The notes below the pieces were generated by a model. It saw only the letters and a program-made list of their open reading frames with translations. It did not search any database and had not been told where the DNA came from. Below are positions 12,811-24,576 of a DNA stretch of 64,000 bases, piece after piece. This stretch comes from Wuchereria bancrofti (Eukaryota; Nematoda; Chromadorea; Rhabditida; Onchocercidae). The stretch lies in NCBI GenBank assembly GCA_005281725.1, contig SSBO01000002.1, forward strand, positions 1,862,822 to 1,926,821, written 5' to 3'. Within the stretch, counting starts at the first letter, position 1; each line of letters begins with the position of its first letter. Made by a program: the position numbers and the translations under genes.

Positions 12811-15800
12811 AATTTATTTTACTAAAAAAGATATATATTTAGTTAGTTTGTTGTAATGGAATACATTGTAATAACCGGAAGGAAAGTTGTCTGTTCACTA
12901 AATTTTCCAATTATTGTTTTTATTTCGTTTTGCTTTTTTTTTTTCACTCTTTAAAATTTTCTCCTTTTTAACTTTCACATTCACTATTTTGTTGTTTGTT
13001 TTTGTCTTTTTTTTTTCAAACTTTCACTTAATTTCACAAACATTTTCAATTATCGTAGATTTATATGTCTTGTAAATTCTGAAAATTATATATTATTTTA
13101 AAACTTTCTAAACATTCGATTGAAAATTCACACCCTAGAAAAAACTAAAATCGCATTAACAGATGGAAGCAATGTTAAAATTTTATTGCGTTCTTTTTAT
13201 TATGTTCCCATTATTACCAATAATTGAAGTTGGCTTCAATAAATTTCAAAAAATCGGATAAAATTAGTTGAGGACTTCCGTGATATTTACAAGATAGTTT
13301 TAAAGTTTTTCTTTTTTAATTTTTAAATGTCATTTTTCCAATAAGGTCATTTCTTTTATCTAATTTTTGCACGATTCTGTGTTGCAACAAATTGAATCGA
13401 TTTAAAAGAAAAAAAAAAAGAAAAAATACAATAAAATTTTTTTGGAATACCAATTGTTCAATTAGCAGATTAATTAAATAGAATTTTATTAAAATTTGTT
13501 TTGATAACTTTTTTTTTTCTTGACAAAGCGATGCATGAATTCTTTCTTTAATTAATGTGATATTTTCTCAGATTTTGTAGGATTATTCAAAATATGTAGG
13601 ATTATTCAAAATAAACAATAATTATTTGATGTAATAATTGAAAGATACAAGAAATTAATTGCTACTAACTAGTGACAACACCGCCATTCAGCACTAAAAT
13701 CCATCATTTAGTTTTATTACATATTATTACACAACTTATTCCTTTTCCCACATTTTCTTTTTTTTTTTTTGTTTAAAATTTTCTAATTTTCTTCGCGTTT
13801 TTTTTTTTTTTTTTAAATGAAGCAAAATTTTAGTTTATGAATCAGTCATCTCTTAACTTCTTTGATTCTTTCAACAAAATTGTCTTTAAGACAAATGTTA
13901 TCTTTATTTATCAAAGCTAATGTTTATTTATATTATTTTTTTTTATTTTTAGTAAATAGATGAAATACTGCAATTCTTCCTTTCTGTTTGATAAAAATTG
14001 ATAAAACTGAAAGTGTTATCATTGCAGAAAGTAAACGGAATAATACTGTGAACTTTTTTCCATTTTGAAAGGAAAATTCATTACATCCATTCAACAAACG
14101 CACAATAGGAAAACTTTTTTCTATTTATTTTGTTTACTTTTTTTTATTTATTGTTTATTGAACAAAAAAAAAAGAAGAGAGTATAAATGAAATGTTATCT
14201 GTTTTTCTGTATTCTTACTTAAATTAAGATTTGATAAAAGACGAGAGGTAGATATTGTTTACAAAATATTTCAATGTGTTTTCATTTTTGTTCACTTATC
14301 ACTTTTTTAATTACTTCATTTTTTTTCGCTTTTTCATGGCAATAAAAAAGTTTTATTGGAAAAAATATTAAAGCAAACATTTTAGTTGTGAATTTTTGCT
14401 TCTCGCGATAAATATTATTAAATATTGTAAAATCATTTATTGCTAGTTCGTATTTTATTTTATGCTTTCGTTTCTATTACTAACTTTTTTTAAATTCTTA
14501 AACAGTTTTGGATTTGAAAGTTAGCTTTAGCTATTCGCCAATTTAAAATATCTTTTTTAATTTAATTAATTCAATTTAAATATTTTTACATATTTGTTTA
14601 CAATGCTTTACATGTAACAAATTTTCTTTGTAACTGTTTCATACTGTTATTGAACAATTTCTTTGTTTATGAGAAAGGAATCTTTAGCTGTCCTTTTTTT
14701 TTTTTTTGAGAATTCGTTACCACTTATCATTTGGATTAAGTTTCATTTTTAATATATTCAAAAAAAAAAACAAAATCAAAATCTCAAAATTTAAGTGGTA
14801 AAATTGAAACAAGTCTTATTAAATTTCATATTGTAAAATGAAATAGTCTTACTAAAGTTCCAGCTTATAAAAAGAAATGAATATGAGCGCTATAGAAAAT
14901 TGCTGTATCTTCGATATTTCAATTAATTAACTTTTTTATGAACTTTTTGCAAACGTTTAACTTTTGAATTACTTAAAATCTGTAAATTGAAAATTTTTAA
15001 AGGAAATAATTGCGAATATAAGGTATTATTAAATTTTTTGCTTAAGAAATCGAGCTAAAGTTATCATAAAAGTTTAATTAATTGTGAAAAAAAAAAAGTA
15101 AAAGAAAGCAAAACTTTGTTTGATGACGAAAGTAAGTATTCTTTAATGTTTGATTTGAATGAGTTGAGTTATTGTGTTGATGTACTTTTTAATGATTTCT
15201 TAGTTTGACGAATAAAATCGGTCATTTTTTGTAATATACTTTTTTTCGCTTAAAGGTCAATAAAGAGAGAAAGGGAGAGAGAGAGAGAGGGAGGGAGGGA
15301 GGGAGAGAAAGAAAGTTTACCGAAACTATCGGATAAGTATTTATCAACAAATAGAGGCAGCAAATGTGAATTTCATTTTAAAGTTTACTGGAAAATTACT
15401 TCAATCATTTATTTGTCACAATTTGCATTTCATTTCTAATTTGACAATAGTAACTTATAATATCAATTTAATAGCAAAAATGACATTGATTTTAATTAAA
15501 ATTATCATTCTTATGTATTATTCATGCAGCCATAATTCTTTTTCTTTTTCGGTTGATATTCTTTTATCTTCAATCATTATTATAAGTAATTTATCAGGAA
15601 AATTTATCTATATTATCGGAAAAATCAAACAGAAATTTTGATTAATTGCTAATCCGCTAACCGAAAAGTGAATCGGTAAATCTTTATCGTTTCTAATTTA
15701 AACGTATGCCTACATGTTACCAACTCGATTAAATCTTGAATTAGATTTATGGAATCGGGAAATTTCTGTCTTTAAATTAATCTTTTTTTCTGAAAAGAAA

Positions 15801-16339
15801 AAAAAAACTTTTTTTATTTACTACTACATTTTGAAAACTTTGTTTACAGATGGAAATTAGTGCAATGTTCTAATAAGCATCTTGTAAAGCACTTAATTTG
15901 ATTTTCCAAAATTGACTTTTTAATTTGCGTACGATTATGTTTTCAATTTATTTTCCGGATAAATACATAAATGTTACCAAATTGTTGAACATTTATTTAC
16001 TTCAAGTATTATACCATATAAACAAATTTTTTTGAAAAAATTACACCCAATGAATGTTGATCTAATATAGACTTTCCTAGCCTCTCTTCTGTCTGTGTTT
16101 AAATTTGAAATTTACGAAATAGATAAATTTATTTCAAATTTATTTGATCATATTTCAGAATAAGTTTTCTCAGCATTGGATCACATTCATAAATTGTTGT
16201 CCATTTTTGCAATAATTTTATTTAAATGAAAATTTGAAAACTTTTTAGAAATTCAATTGGCTATAAAGATGTGAAGTGAAGTAGTTATCCAGAAAATGGT
16301 ATAATTGATTGTATGCAAATTTTTTGCTAAAACGATAAT
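12811..16339. other. Non-coding A/T-rich stretch upstream of the rhotekin-like gene
   Basis: No coding exon was recognised. It has many poly-T/poly-A runs and a GA tract at 15263-15315. The ORF at 15366-15641 (91 codons) is composed of A/T-rich codons with no motif. If the rhotekin-like gene has upstream exons encoding an HR1 domain, they would lie here or further left. Confidence 0.5.
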
Positions 16340-19300
16340 ATGGCAAATGCATGTGATGGTACCATATCCGTTCTTGTAGGCGAATCACAACCAGGCGCAA
16401 CTGTATTACCTATCAAATTACCGCATCAAAAAGTCGTCGCCGGAAAGTATATTTTCATTGTCATATTTTTATCTCCGAATTTTTGATGTTTAATTTTTAA
16501 TTTGAATCCATCTGTGCTGTTTTTACATCGCATAGTTAGATATTTAAATTAAGCTATTTGCAAAAAAAATTAGCTGCTAAAAATTCAATCTTATTAGACT
16601 AATTCTCATTAATTAACTTTAAAATGTCTACAAATCCTTATTTATTAATTAAACTTGAAGTTTTTGTTTTTTTATTTCTTACTAAAAATAAAATTTGTGG
16701 AAATTTTTAGGAAATAAAATTTATAGGGTGATTCGAGAGGAAGAAGTGCAACGTGTATCAACGCCGTCAAATGGTCCAAGCAGAGCTCGAATTGGTATAT
16801 CTCATCTGTCGGTGCCATTAGCGTGGAATAGCGATGAATACTTCGGAACACGTGGAGGTATATGCGTGTTTTTTCACGTATATGTTTTTTTTTTCTAGAA
16901 TAATGCTAAATAATACTTTGAATTCTTTTCATTGCTTAACGTAAACTTGAAGTGTTCCATAAGATTACTTCTAGCGAATCATGCTAAAAAGTATATTTGA
17001 AAATTTGGAGACTTGAAAAAATCTAAGTTTAATATGTTGCTAAGTCCTTGTTTAATACTTCTGTAATTCGGTGTGGTATGAAATTTGATTAATTTTGAAT
17101 TCTTTTCATTGTTTGAACGTAAACTTGAAGTGTTCCATAAGATTACTTCTAGCAAATCATGCTAAAAAGTATATTTGAAAATTTGGAGACTTGAAAAAAT
17201 CTAAGTTTAATATATTTGTAAATTCCTGTTAATACTTTCTAATTTGGTGTGATATGAAATTTGATTAACTTATTCGTTTATTCGAATTTCTCCTAAATTC
17301 TTATGATCAAGAATGTATGTTACTATTAAATTTTTATTTTTCTTCTTTTCACCTTACCACTACTATTAAATTTGATTTAAATTGCAGTTCATTATCAAAT
17401 AATCCGAATATTTTTCTTTTTTTTTTAAATAATTAAAATTTTCATTCAACAAAATTTCTTTCTGTTCATTTTCCTTTTTTTTTTTTTCAGAAGGAAAAGT
17501 ATATTCAATGTTTGTATCACTTCAAGCTACTAACAATGTTAATGACAGTCGTATTGTAACAGCTGTTGATCGTACCTGTACAGATGTGGCATTTACCGAT
17601 TCATTCATTTTGTTTGTTTCCATTAATTTGAAATTACATAGAAAACAAAATTTATTTTTTTTTTTACTGAAAGTTCACATTTCTTTTCTTGAAATTTTAT
17701 TTTTCATGTGAAAAGAAGGATAATTTTCATGTAGCATCTAAATTTTTTAAGCTTTTACTGCTATTTATAATTGTATTTTCTTTCTTTCTTTTTTTTTTTT
17801 TTTTTTGAGGATAGTGAAATTAGAAAAAAAACTTAATGAATTTGTTATTTGTTAAAGAATAATTAAAAATTGCGAATACATGAATTTTATTTGTTGAAAT
17901 AAAATTCGTTCCAAAGTTTTAGTGAAAATCAACCGGTAGATTTTGAAATTGAAATTCAACTTTATGCAACACGAACTGATGGTGGTGATACCAATCAATC
18001 ATTAAAGCAAAAATTAACACGTTCATTTGGACGACGATTTGGCGCTAATTATGTTTGTTATTTTATCACTTCATCCCTTGCATTTTTCAATTTTTTTTAA
18101 ATTTAGAAAAAAATTTACAGCGATAAATTTCTCACATAATTAATGAAATTTAGAAGACAAATTTATTGAATGATGATATGATAACATTCGATTCATTAAT
18201 AACCGGTGAAAATGGTAGCAATGGTGGCAATCAAGATAACTCAAACAATAAATGTTTTCATCTGTTAGGTCGAACAACATTAACTTTAAGTGATGCGAAA
18301 CCGAAAGTTGGAATTTACGATCTTCATTTGTCACCAAATGGTACTCATTTGAAATTCATTTGGTAAATTAAAAATATGTGTATATATTTATTCATGAAAT
18401 TATTCTTACATATTTTTCTTTTTTCCGTATGACCCCTTTTTGTCTAAATGATCAAATAATTGATTAATTGTTCGAATTTAAAATTTCAATAATAACTTAG
18501 TTTCAAAACTTATCTTAAATATATTTATGAAGCTATCCTTACATATTTTCGAGAATTTATCAGTATTAATTCTTTGAAGAAAGGTTCAATTTTTTCATAA
18601 AATCTTTTGAAATATTATTGTGAATTATTAATACAATGATAACTGCTTTTATTATGGCATAGAATTTAGTACAAAAAAATGAAAAAAAAAAAACTAAAAT
18701 TGTTTTAATAAAAAAAAAAAATAATTTTAAAAATTCAATGTAAATACTTATATACAGTAGAAATTATCATTATTGACTTGAGAAAATAATTGAACAAAAT
18801 GTTTGTTTCCTATTTGATTTACCACATTTTTAACAATTTCTCATTATTTAACTATATTTTCAAGCATAAAATTAATGAGAATTGTGAAAAAGAAAAAAAG
18901 TAAAGTTTGATTTTTCAAATAATAAAAAGTTTTATTTGCATAAATTATTAAATGAAATCTTTATTTCAATTTTATTTCGAACTTTTTTTCTTTTTTAATA
19001 CTTATTTCATATACATAAAAATTAATTATTAATATTTTGCATTATTAGCGGCTAATTATGGTCCACCATTATATGGCAATATTCGATGTCGAATTGTTGC
19101 TCAACCAAATTCAGTAGCAATGCCTCTATCAGATGGTATTTTAACAATTAAACCTGTTGGTTATGATTGTTTGTATCAAAATATGCATTGCAGATTACAG
19201 GTTTGTATGTTATGAGAATAAATTATGATAAGTTTATAATTTAAAAAAAAAAAAAAAATTATCTCAAATTTTTTTTATAGGCCGGTATTTTACGATGTGC

Positions 19301-22300
19301 AACAAGCAGTTCATTACAAAATCAAATCGTTCTTCACATTTATATTAATAAGGTAGGTAAGTAATATGTTATTATTTGTAAGTAAACAATTTTAACATTT
19401 AATAAATTAGATAACATATCAAGAATGATCAGAATTTAACACCTTAAGCGCTTTACTCATTAGTAACATAGAAAGTTGAACTTTTATTAAATTTGACTTT
19501 ATTGATTTAAATTTTATTTTTCTTATTATTGAATAACTCTTGAACTATTCTGCATATCAATTAACAACGATCCGATCCAATAAATTATTTTTAAATTTGA
19601 ATACTTTCTAAATATTAATCCTAACATTATGTGATATATTTTAAAACGATCCGCTCATGACTTGTGATGAATTAAAAACAAATTTTTGCTGTTTAAAAGT
19701 TAACCTAGATTTATGAAAAAGTAAAATAGTGGACAAATCAAATGAGAGTAAAGAATAGTATAAAAGGAAACAATGAATTAGATAGGTAGGTGTATAAATT
19801 ATAGGTAGATGTAATTTTTTTATTAAAAATAATTTATTAGATTTATCAGATCGGATTGTTGTTAATTGAAATGACATGCGGATCATCTGTAGAATAGTTC
19901 AAAAGTTAATAATAAGAAAAACAAGATTTATTTCTATAAATTTTTTTTTCTTCTGATTTAGATCTATAATTATTGATGTTCATTTCTGTTAATGAATTAC
20001 TTTAAAATGCTTATACGTTGCAGTTTATTTTTTCACGTGACGTAGTACTATTTGTCATAAATCATACGTTTGAATTTTTTTATGTTACATTTGAGCCATG
20101 AATTGTTCTTCTAGCTATGTTGTTTTTTTATTTATTCATTCATTGTTTACTTTTATGTTTGTGAAGAGAAATACAATTTAAAAACAATTTTTTTTTTTGA
20201 TAATTAAAATAAATTGTTGATTTAATATAATATTTCGTCGAAAATTACAGGATTCAAAGATATTAGCATGTAAACATCAGCGCAGTATTATTGTTACCTC
20301 AGATCGTTATTTAACTGGAACAAAATGTGATAAACAATTTATTTTAACTTCGGATAGTGAAGAAGATATTGCCGCATGGAGCCATGCTATTAGCTTACAA
20401 ATTGCTGATTGTGGTTTGTTTACTTTTACTATTTATTTCACTTTTTTAATTGATGAATTGTTGAAATTTTTGAGAAAAATTTTTGATTTCTTACTTAGGA
20501 ATTTTGACAAAAAGATTTGATAATCAGTTTGTATTACTTATCTGAAATTATTGTCATTTTCATGGTCATTGTCGATTTGAGAATATTAGCAGTTTCTTTT
20601 TTCTTTTTTTTTTTCTCTCTCTCTCTTATTAAATTTAAAATGACTAAAAGGAAGCATGCAAAATGAATGAATGATTATGAATGACAAATAATTGTTCATC
20701 ATTTTACAGAACAATGGGGTGAATTTGCTGTTTCATCGATAAGATTAACAGTTGAACCGGATCATCCGGATGTTGTAGTTTTATCACGGATGAATGGTCG
20801 ACGATTGTATGATGAAATTCAAATTCAGGTCAACGGTAAATAAATTGACCTTGTTTCCGACTATTTTTTTTTTTCTTTTTTTCATGTTACAATTTAGATT
20901 TATTATAATTTTGATCCATTCTTGATGAAAATTTCATCTTTTCATTATTTATACATTACTATTCATCACTATTCTCCATTTTGATTCTATTTTCTTCTTA
21001 AATCAACTAACTGTTGCTAATTTTGTTTGAAATTGTTCGAAATTTATTAACGTCTTGGTACACTTACGAATTTGTGTCATATCCGGATTTGTACCACCAT
21101 TTTTGAACCTGATCATTTATCCGGTAGTTTTGTATTCGTGTCATTATTGATCTAATCATTAGTATTACCTATTCGATAGTTTCATATTCGTATTATTTTC
21201 AAATCTGATCGCTATTTATCAAATTATCTATTTTCAATTAGTACCTTCCTGTATCATCAACTGTTACATGCTTTGATACGATGATATATCTTTAAAAAAA
21301 GTAGTCAAATAGCAGTTTAAATTCATTCCCATTTAGCTCTTTTGTCTGATCATTTATTAGTTCAAGAATAGATTAATGTTATGAATGAAAAATATGCCAT
21401 AATTATTTCTGTTAAATTAATTAATTTGATAGGTGGTATGCAAGGAATTCTCAAAACTGATACATGTAATTCACATCGAAATTTTACAATTAATTCCTCT
21501 AAAATGGTTTCATTTGCGCCAACAACAAAATCTATTCAAACTGCTCCATCAGGACGTAGACGTAATAGTCGTTCGCATGTGCGTAATCTCTTTCAGGTAT
21601 ATTTATTTTTATTTATTTATTTTTTTATTTTTATTTTTATTTTTCACATTTTTTTTCATATTCATTATTTATCGAATTTATAAATTAACATATATATTTT
21701 TTCATTGTTATTATAGCCTGTAACTAATACCGAATATCGTTATGTAATCAATTTGCCGATTAGAGATGTACGAGCATTTCAGAAAATCAATGACACTTCC
21801 TCAAAATCAACTACCAATGGCTGTAAGTATTTTAATTATTAATTTGAAAAATTGTTCATATATTTCTTTCACAAAAAAAGAAAGAGAGAAAGAAAGAGAA
21901 AAAAAAAACGATATATGATCAGATTAGATGATCACAAATTAGAATTGAATTAATTAAGAAAAAAGAAAAAAAAATGTTATTCTATAAGAAAAATTTCTAT
22001 AAGAATGTTATCCTATTTTTTTTTTATCACTAGACGATGATAAGAGATAAAATAATATTAGAGAAATATATTTTGAGAAGTGGAAGTAATAAATTTAAAT
22101 GGAAATTAAATGAAGAAGACGAAAGTAAGATAAGATGAAGTGAAGAAAAATAAAGGTGAAAAACAAATAACAAAAAAAAAAAAAAATGAATGATGTACTA
22201 ATTATGATTGTATGATATATTTTGAACTACGATTTATGCCAACAAAGATTTGAAGAAACGTTTTAAAAATAAGAAATACCAATCATTTTTTATCTTCTTT

Positions 22301-23441
22301 AAAAATTTTGAAATTATTTTAATTGATTACTTTTTCATATTCAATCATATGACATTAAAACATGACTGCTCCTGTTCTAAGGTATAATGATAATTAATAT
22401 TACTATTAATTATTTTGTTATAATTGCTAGTTTGACTTTTGCAATTTCGTTTTCTTTTTTTTTAAAAACTTTTTTAAAAACATTTAAATCATTTTCTCTT
22501 TCATGTTTTTTGCATCTTCTAAAATAGTATTCAAATTCCTGATCTTTTTTTTCAATTTTTTACGGTGTTAATTAATTGTAAAAATCATCTGTGATATTAA
22601 AACACTAATATTTTAAGTAATACTGATTTCAAAAAAAAAAAAATTATGCATTTAAGAATGTTATAATAATGAGAGAAGAATTAAAATTAGATTCTACATG
22701 AATTATACAAATTTCATTTAAATTGCACCTACATTACATTAAGCTTACATATATTAAATTTAAATTAAACTGAATAGAAATGGTACCAACCAAGTTAAAT
22801 TCAAAACCTAATCAAAATATGATTCAAACCATGTCAGATCTGATTTAATCAATAACAAAGCTCTTTTTTTTGATAAATATTGTACAATTGTATGATTTTC
22901 TTTAGATATAAATGATCTGTCATCATATGCGCAAATGAATGGAGGACAGTACATTGACCCAGATGAAACGGTATGCATTTAATAGTATATTTTCTTTTTG
23001 AATGAAATTTGAAATTTTTACTGAGAGTAAAAGATGCATTATTATTCAGATTGAGAAAGATAATTCAGAATTTCAACATCATATAAATTTATGGATAATG
23101 TTATTGTCGCATAATCAGAGCAAATTTTAAGAAAATTACTCCAAATTTTAGTGATTTTTTACTATTTTATAAAAATTACTGTTTTTGTTATTGTTGCATA
23201 ATCAGAGCAAATTTTAAGAAAATTACTCCAAATTTTAGTGATTTTTTACTATTTTATAAAACTTATTGTTTTTAAATCAATTTTCTAGTTTCTTTAATTG
23301 TAGAATGCTACACCAGTGGATGTATATGATGCGGTTCCGGAAAATTGGTCGGAAAATTTTTTTAAAAGTTTTAAAAAAACCTTCCAAAAATCATTCAGTG
23401 TTTTGAAAAATCGTAAATCTCTTGAAGTATCTCGTTTCTAA
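16340..23441 (+). CDS. Rhotekin-like Rho-effector protein (anillin-homology plus PH domains), 13 exons
   Basis: Exons: 16340-16446, 16727-16857, 17491-17611, 17923-18052, 18154-18340, 19049-19200, 19281-19352, 20251-20413, 20710-20835, 21433-21596, 21717-21822, 22906-22970 and 23304-23441. All junctions are in phase and give 553 residues. Residues ~56-245 match the rhotekin/anillin homology region: GISHLSVPLAW, then DEYF, VDRTCTDVAF, VDFEIEIQLYAT, LLGRTTLTL, PLYGNIRCRIVAQP. Residues ~250-352 match the rhotekin PH domain, ending in DIAAWSHAISL and then EQWGEF. The C-terminal ~200 residues are polar and unassigned. Rhotekins bind active Rho and septins; that role is inferred from family. The ATG at 16340 has an in-frame TAA 12 bases upstream and no acceptor between. 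The usual N-terminal HR1 Rho-binding domain is absent from this model, so upstream exons or another start are possible. Exon 1 is the least certain exon. Confidence 0.83.
16921..17262 (+). repeat. Tandem duplication (~177 bp) in rhotekin-like intron 2
   Basis: Copy 1 starts at 16921 and copy 2 at 17098. Both begin AATTCTTTTCATTG and share CGTAAACTTGAAGTGTTCC and CTTCTAGC(G/A)AATCATGC nearly without change. The high identity suggests recent origin. Confidence 0.9.
23101..23274 (+). repeat. Tandem duplication (87 bp) in rhotekin-like intron 12
   Basis: Two adjacent copies start at 23101 and 23188 with TTATTGT(C/T)GCATAATCAGAG and are almost identical up to ATTTTATAAAA. Confidence 0.9.
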
Positions 23442-23821
23442 ATTTAATTAATACATACGCTAATTATTTATGCTAATTTCTTGCTAACATTAATTTTTCT
23501 TTTTTTTTTCTTTTGAAACTTTTATGATCGAAATAATTGATAAGAATTTGAAATTGGATAAATTTAATTTTGGAATATATGATGGCTGGAAAAAATTTGT
23601 AATATTTCCTTTGAAATTTCATAAATATCATAACTGCAAATCGTAATGTCCAAAATTTTTTAGATTAAAAAAGATGTTTCATTTGTTTCATTTGCTAATT
23701 GCTAATTGATAAAATGCTTATTTTGTGTACCAAATATTAATGTTGCTTTATGTAAAATTAAAATATACTAAATTTTTTTATTTTATTATTTCTCTAACAT
23801 GTAAAGTGAAATTTTAACTTC

Positions 23822-23827
23822 AATAAA
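23822..23827 (+). promoter_or_regulatory. Candidate polyadenylation signal, rhotekin-like gene
   Basis: AATAAA about 380 bases after the stop codon, the clearest canonical hexamer downstream of this gene. Use is inferred. Confidence 0.45.
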
Positions 23828-24491
23828 ATGACAGTGATGTCGTAAAAACTTGCAAAAATGGAAGTAACTGATTGAGTCACCCACCATTTTACGACTAATT
23901 CTTTTCTGATGAAATTTCCCTCATTGTTGAATTGTTTAATTTATTGGTTTACAATTCAGGTTTCTTTTATTGCCTACTCATTTCAATATCAAGAAATAAC
24001 ATTTATTCCTGTTATCCGCACCGATTTATCGTCTCGTACTATGTACTTCGTTGAAAAATATTTCTATTTTGTACAGGTGCGAATATATCTTTCATCTAGA
24101 AATTACCATTTGTAATTCAAGTATCAAAGTTATTCGAATTTCAATATTAAATTTCCGGAAAAAAATCACTACTTGATGAACAAAGAGGAAAAAAATACTA
24201 TATATAATGAGAGTATTATTTTAACTTGCTGAAACAAAAATTAATTCTGTGATAAATCTTGTAAAATTAGCACATAAAAGAAATTCCGATTTAGTGTTTC
24301 AGTTCGGCTCGTTAATTTTTAAATTTCATAAAACATGAGGATAACTATGTATTTACTAAAATTACTGAAAAGTTTTAGCATCGATTGTAAAATGCGAAAC
24401 AAATTATCTTTCACGGTTGAACTTTTCTTTGATAACAATAACTCTAATGATTACTAAACAATCATCCTGCATTTAATTACAATACGTATCT

Positions 24492-24497
24492 TTTATT
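24492..24497 (-). promoter_or_regulatory. Candidate polyadenylation signal, rpn-11
   Basis: AATAAA on the minus strand about 80 bases past the rpn-11 stop, a typical nematode 3' UTR length. Use is inferred. Confidence 0.5.
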
Positions 24498-24576
24498 GGA
24501 AGTGAAAGTATAGGAGGAATATCACGTGAGGTCATATATCACGTAAGGTCAGATTTAACACCTTTCGAGAAGACAA

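Larger units (their letters stand above)
23442..24576. other. Convergent 3' intergenic region
   Basis: This lies between the rhotekin-like stop and the rpn-11 stop. It holds candidate polyadenylation signals for both genes: AATAAA at 23822-23827 (+) and its complement at 24492-24497. Near 24519-24553 a short tandem repeat, ATATCACGT(G/A)AGGTCA, flanks the rpn-11 3' side. No gene was seen; the ORF at 23909-24115 shows no motif. Confidence 0.6.
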
